A stretch of DNA of 5,855 nucleotides from Terriglobia bacterium (lineage in GTDB: Bacteria > Acidobacteriota > Terriglobia > UBA7540): positions 1 to 5,855 of the forward strand of contig JASHYZ010000174.1 in the NCBI GenBank assembly GCA_030042795.1, read 5' to 3'. Positions 5,079 through 5,855 of the stretch are shown piece by piece (the first letter of the stretch is position 1; each line of letters begins with the position of its first letter). The position numbers and the translations under genes are program-made. The notes under the pieces were generated by a model. The model ran no database searches and was not told the DNA's origin. It saw only the letters and a program-made list of their open reading frames with translations.

Positions 5079-5855
5079 GTGTCCCGAATTTTTCACGCAG
5101 AAGTCCCAAAACGTGTCTTCGGAGCGGCCACCTTAGCAATTCTCGTGCTTTGCGCGAGCTTTCTACCCATGGGCGGGGCGACTGCTGCTCCTTTGGAATC
5201 GCCGGCGGCCGCAACTAATCAGGCTCAGAATTCCGGCGGTTCGCAGGCATCCGCCAAGCCTTCCACTCAACCCAAAGTTCAGCCGTCAAGCCAGGCGACG
5301 AGTCCGGCGCCGAATCAGAAATCTGAAGGTACCTCGCAGACTGCCAATGAGGCGGCCGATGACCCCGTGGCGCGCGGCGCTGCGGAGGTTGCCCGCGTCT
5401 ATGGGGCTGTTGAGGCCAATTATTTGGATCCCGTTGATCCCGACCGGACACTGTTGGACGGCGCTGTCCGGAAGGCGCTTGCCACGCTCGATCCTTTCTC
5501 TTCCTTCTTTGATCGCGACGAGTTCCGCCAACTCCAGGAGCAGGCGCGCGGTCAAGCGCTTGGCTTCGGGTCTATCCTTTACGTCTCGCCCGGCAAGGTG
5601 CTAGTGATTGAAACGGCGCAGGGTTCGCCCTCAGCGCGCGCCGGGATGGGCCCGGGCGACGAAATTGTGGAGGTGAATGGAACTCATCTGGCTGGCCTTG
5701 ACATCCAGTCTCTCATCGAGGTGCTGCAGAAAGCTCGTGGCGGTCCTGTGCGCCTGGGCGTGATCCACCCCGGCCGGTTTGTGTCGCAGGAGGTGCGGCT
5801 CAATCCGGCTGAAGTTGCGTTGCCGACCGCGGACAAAGTCTTCCTGCTAAAGCCC
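5079..5855 (+). CDS. S41-family C-terminal processing peptidase, N-terminal part (runs off window)
   Basis: The 259 visible residues have no stop at the edge. Read from the GTG at 5079, the protein opens with a basic stretch and a hydrophobic segment (about 12-33, FGAATLAILVLCASFLPMGG), then ATA-AP, a plausible signal peptide or anchor. A 55-residue linker rich in Ala, Gln, Ser and Pro follows. The S41 N-terminal region then appears, with VARVYGAVEANYLDPVD (104-120) and LDPFSSFFDRDEFRQLQEQ (137-155). A PDZ domain covers about 161-233, including GSPSARAGMGPGDEIVEVNG. The Ser/Lys catalytic domain lies beyond the window, so activity cannot be judged. Such proteases (CtpA/Prc type) act in the periplasm, cutting exposed C-termini. 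The start is uncertain: in-frame GTG 5007 (overlapping mog by 11 nt) and ATG 4971 are alternatives, but residues from 5016-5078 use codons that look less coding-like, and no start has a strong ribosome site. Confidence 0.85.
   Translation, partial: MSRIFHAEVPKRVFGAATLAILVLCASFLPMGGATAAPLESPAAATNQAQNSGGSQASAKPSTQPKVQPSSQATSPAPNQKSEGTSQTANEAADDPVARGAAEVARVYGAVEANYLDPVDPDRTLLDGAVRKALATLDPFSSFFDRDEFRQLQEQARGQALGFGSILYVSPGKVLVIETAQGSPSARAGMGPGDEIVEVNGTHLAGLDIQSLIEVLQKARGGPVRLGVIHPGRFVSQEVRLNPAEVALPTADKVFLLKP

Noticed and set aside
1..5855. A new defence, mobile or biosynthetic gene system
   Set aside because: All six genes belong to well-known families with intact motifs in the visible parts. There is no unknown gene and no unusual gene combination beyond the repeats reported.

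Overview
The window is a GC-rich bacterial chromosomal segment with every gene on the + strand. It holds five complete genes and one that runs off the right edge: thioredoxin (trxA), adenylosuccinate synthetase (purA), three molybdenum cofactor (Moco) genes (moeA, moaC and a mogA/moaB-family gene, labelled mog), and the N-terminal part of an S41 (C-terminal-processing) peptidase. The housekeeping genes, GC-rich codons and spacers filled with short palindromic repeats fit a repeat-rich Gram-negative such as an Acidobacteriota member. That placement is an inference from general character, not from a marker gene.

Layout: 1-389 is non-coding and carries two or three palindromic repeats, then a TATAAT box and a good ribosome site leading into trxA (390-722). 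A 131-nt gap with a weak hairpin and a -10-like box leads to purA (854-2182). The purA-moeA gap (2183-2348) is bounded by two inverted arrays of a 16-bp repeat. moeA (2349-3653) is followed by a 230-nt gap holding a composite palindromic repeat, then moaC (3884-4363). The moaC-mog gap (4364-4531) is almost filled by a 141-bp transposase-less element with long inverted termini, which looks like a MITE. mog (4532-5017) is followed closely, perhaps with overlap, by the S41 peptidase (about 5079 to the window end).

Function: MoaC makes the first Moco intermediate (cyclic pyranopterin monophosphate) together with MoaA. The Mog protein adenylates finished molybdopterin and MoeA inserts molybdate, so the cluster covers the start and the end of the pathway. 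MoaA, MoaD and MoaE must be elsewhere. TrxA, PurA and the peptidase have no evident link to Moco.

I see no undescribed multi-gene system. What deserves a second look is the non-coding DNA: three different repeat families each occupy one of the three spacers in front of the Moco genes. In two cases (moeA and mog) the repeat reaches to within a few bases of the start codon, where no clear Shine-Dalgarno sequence remains.
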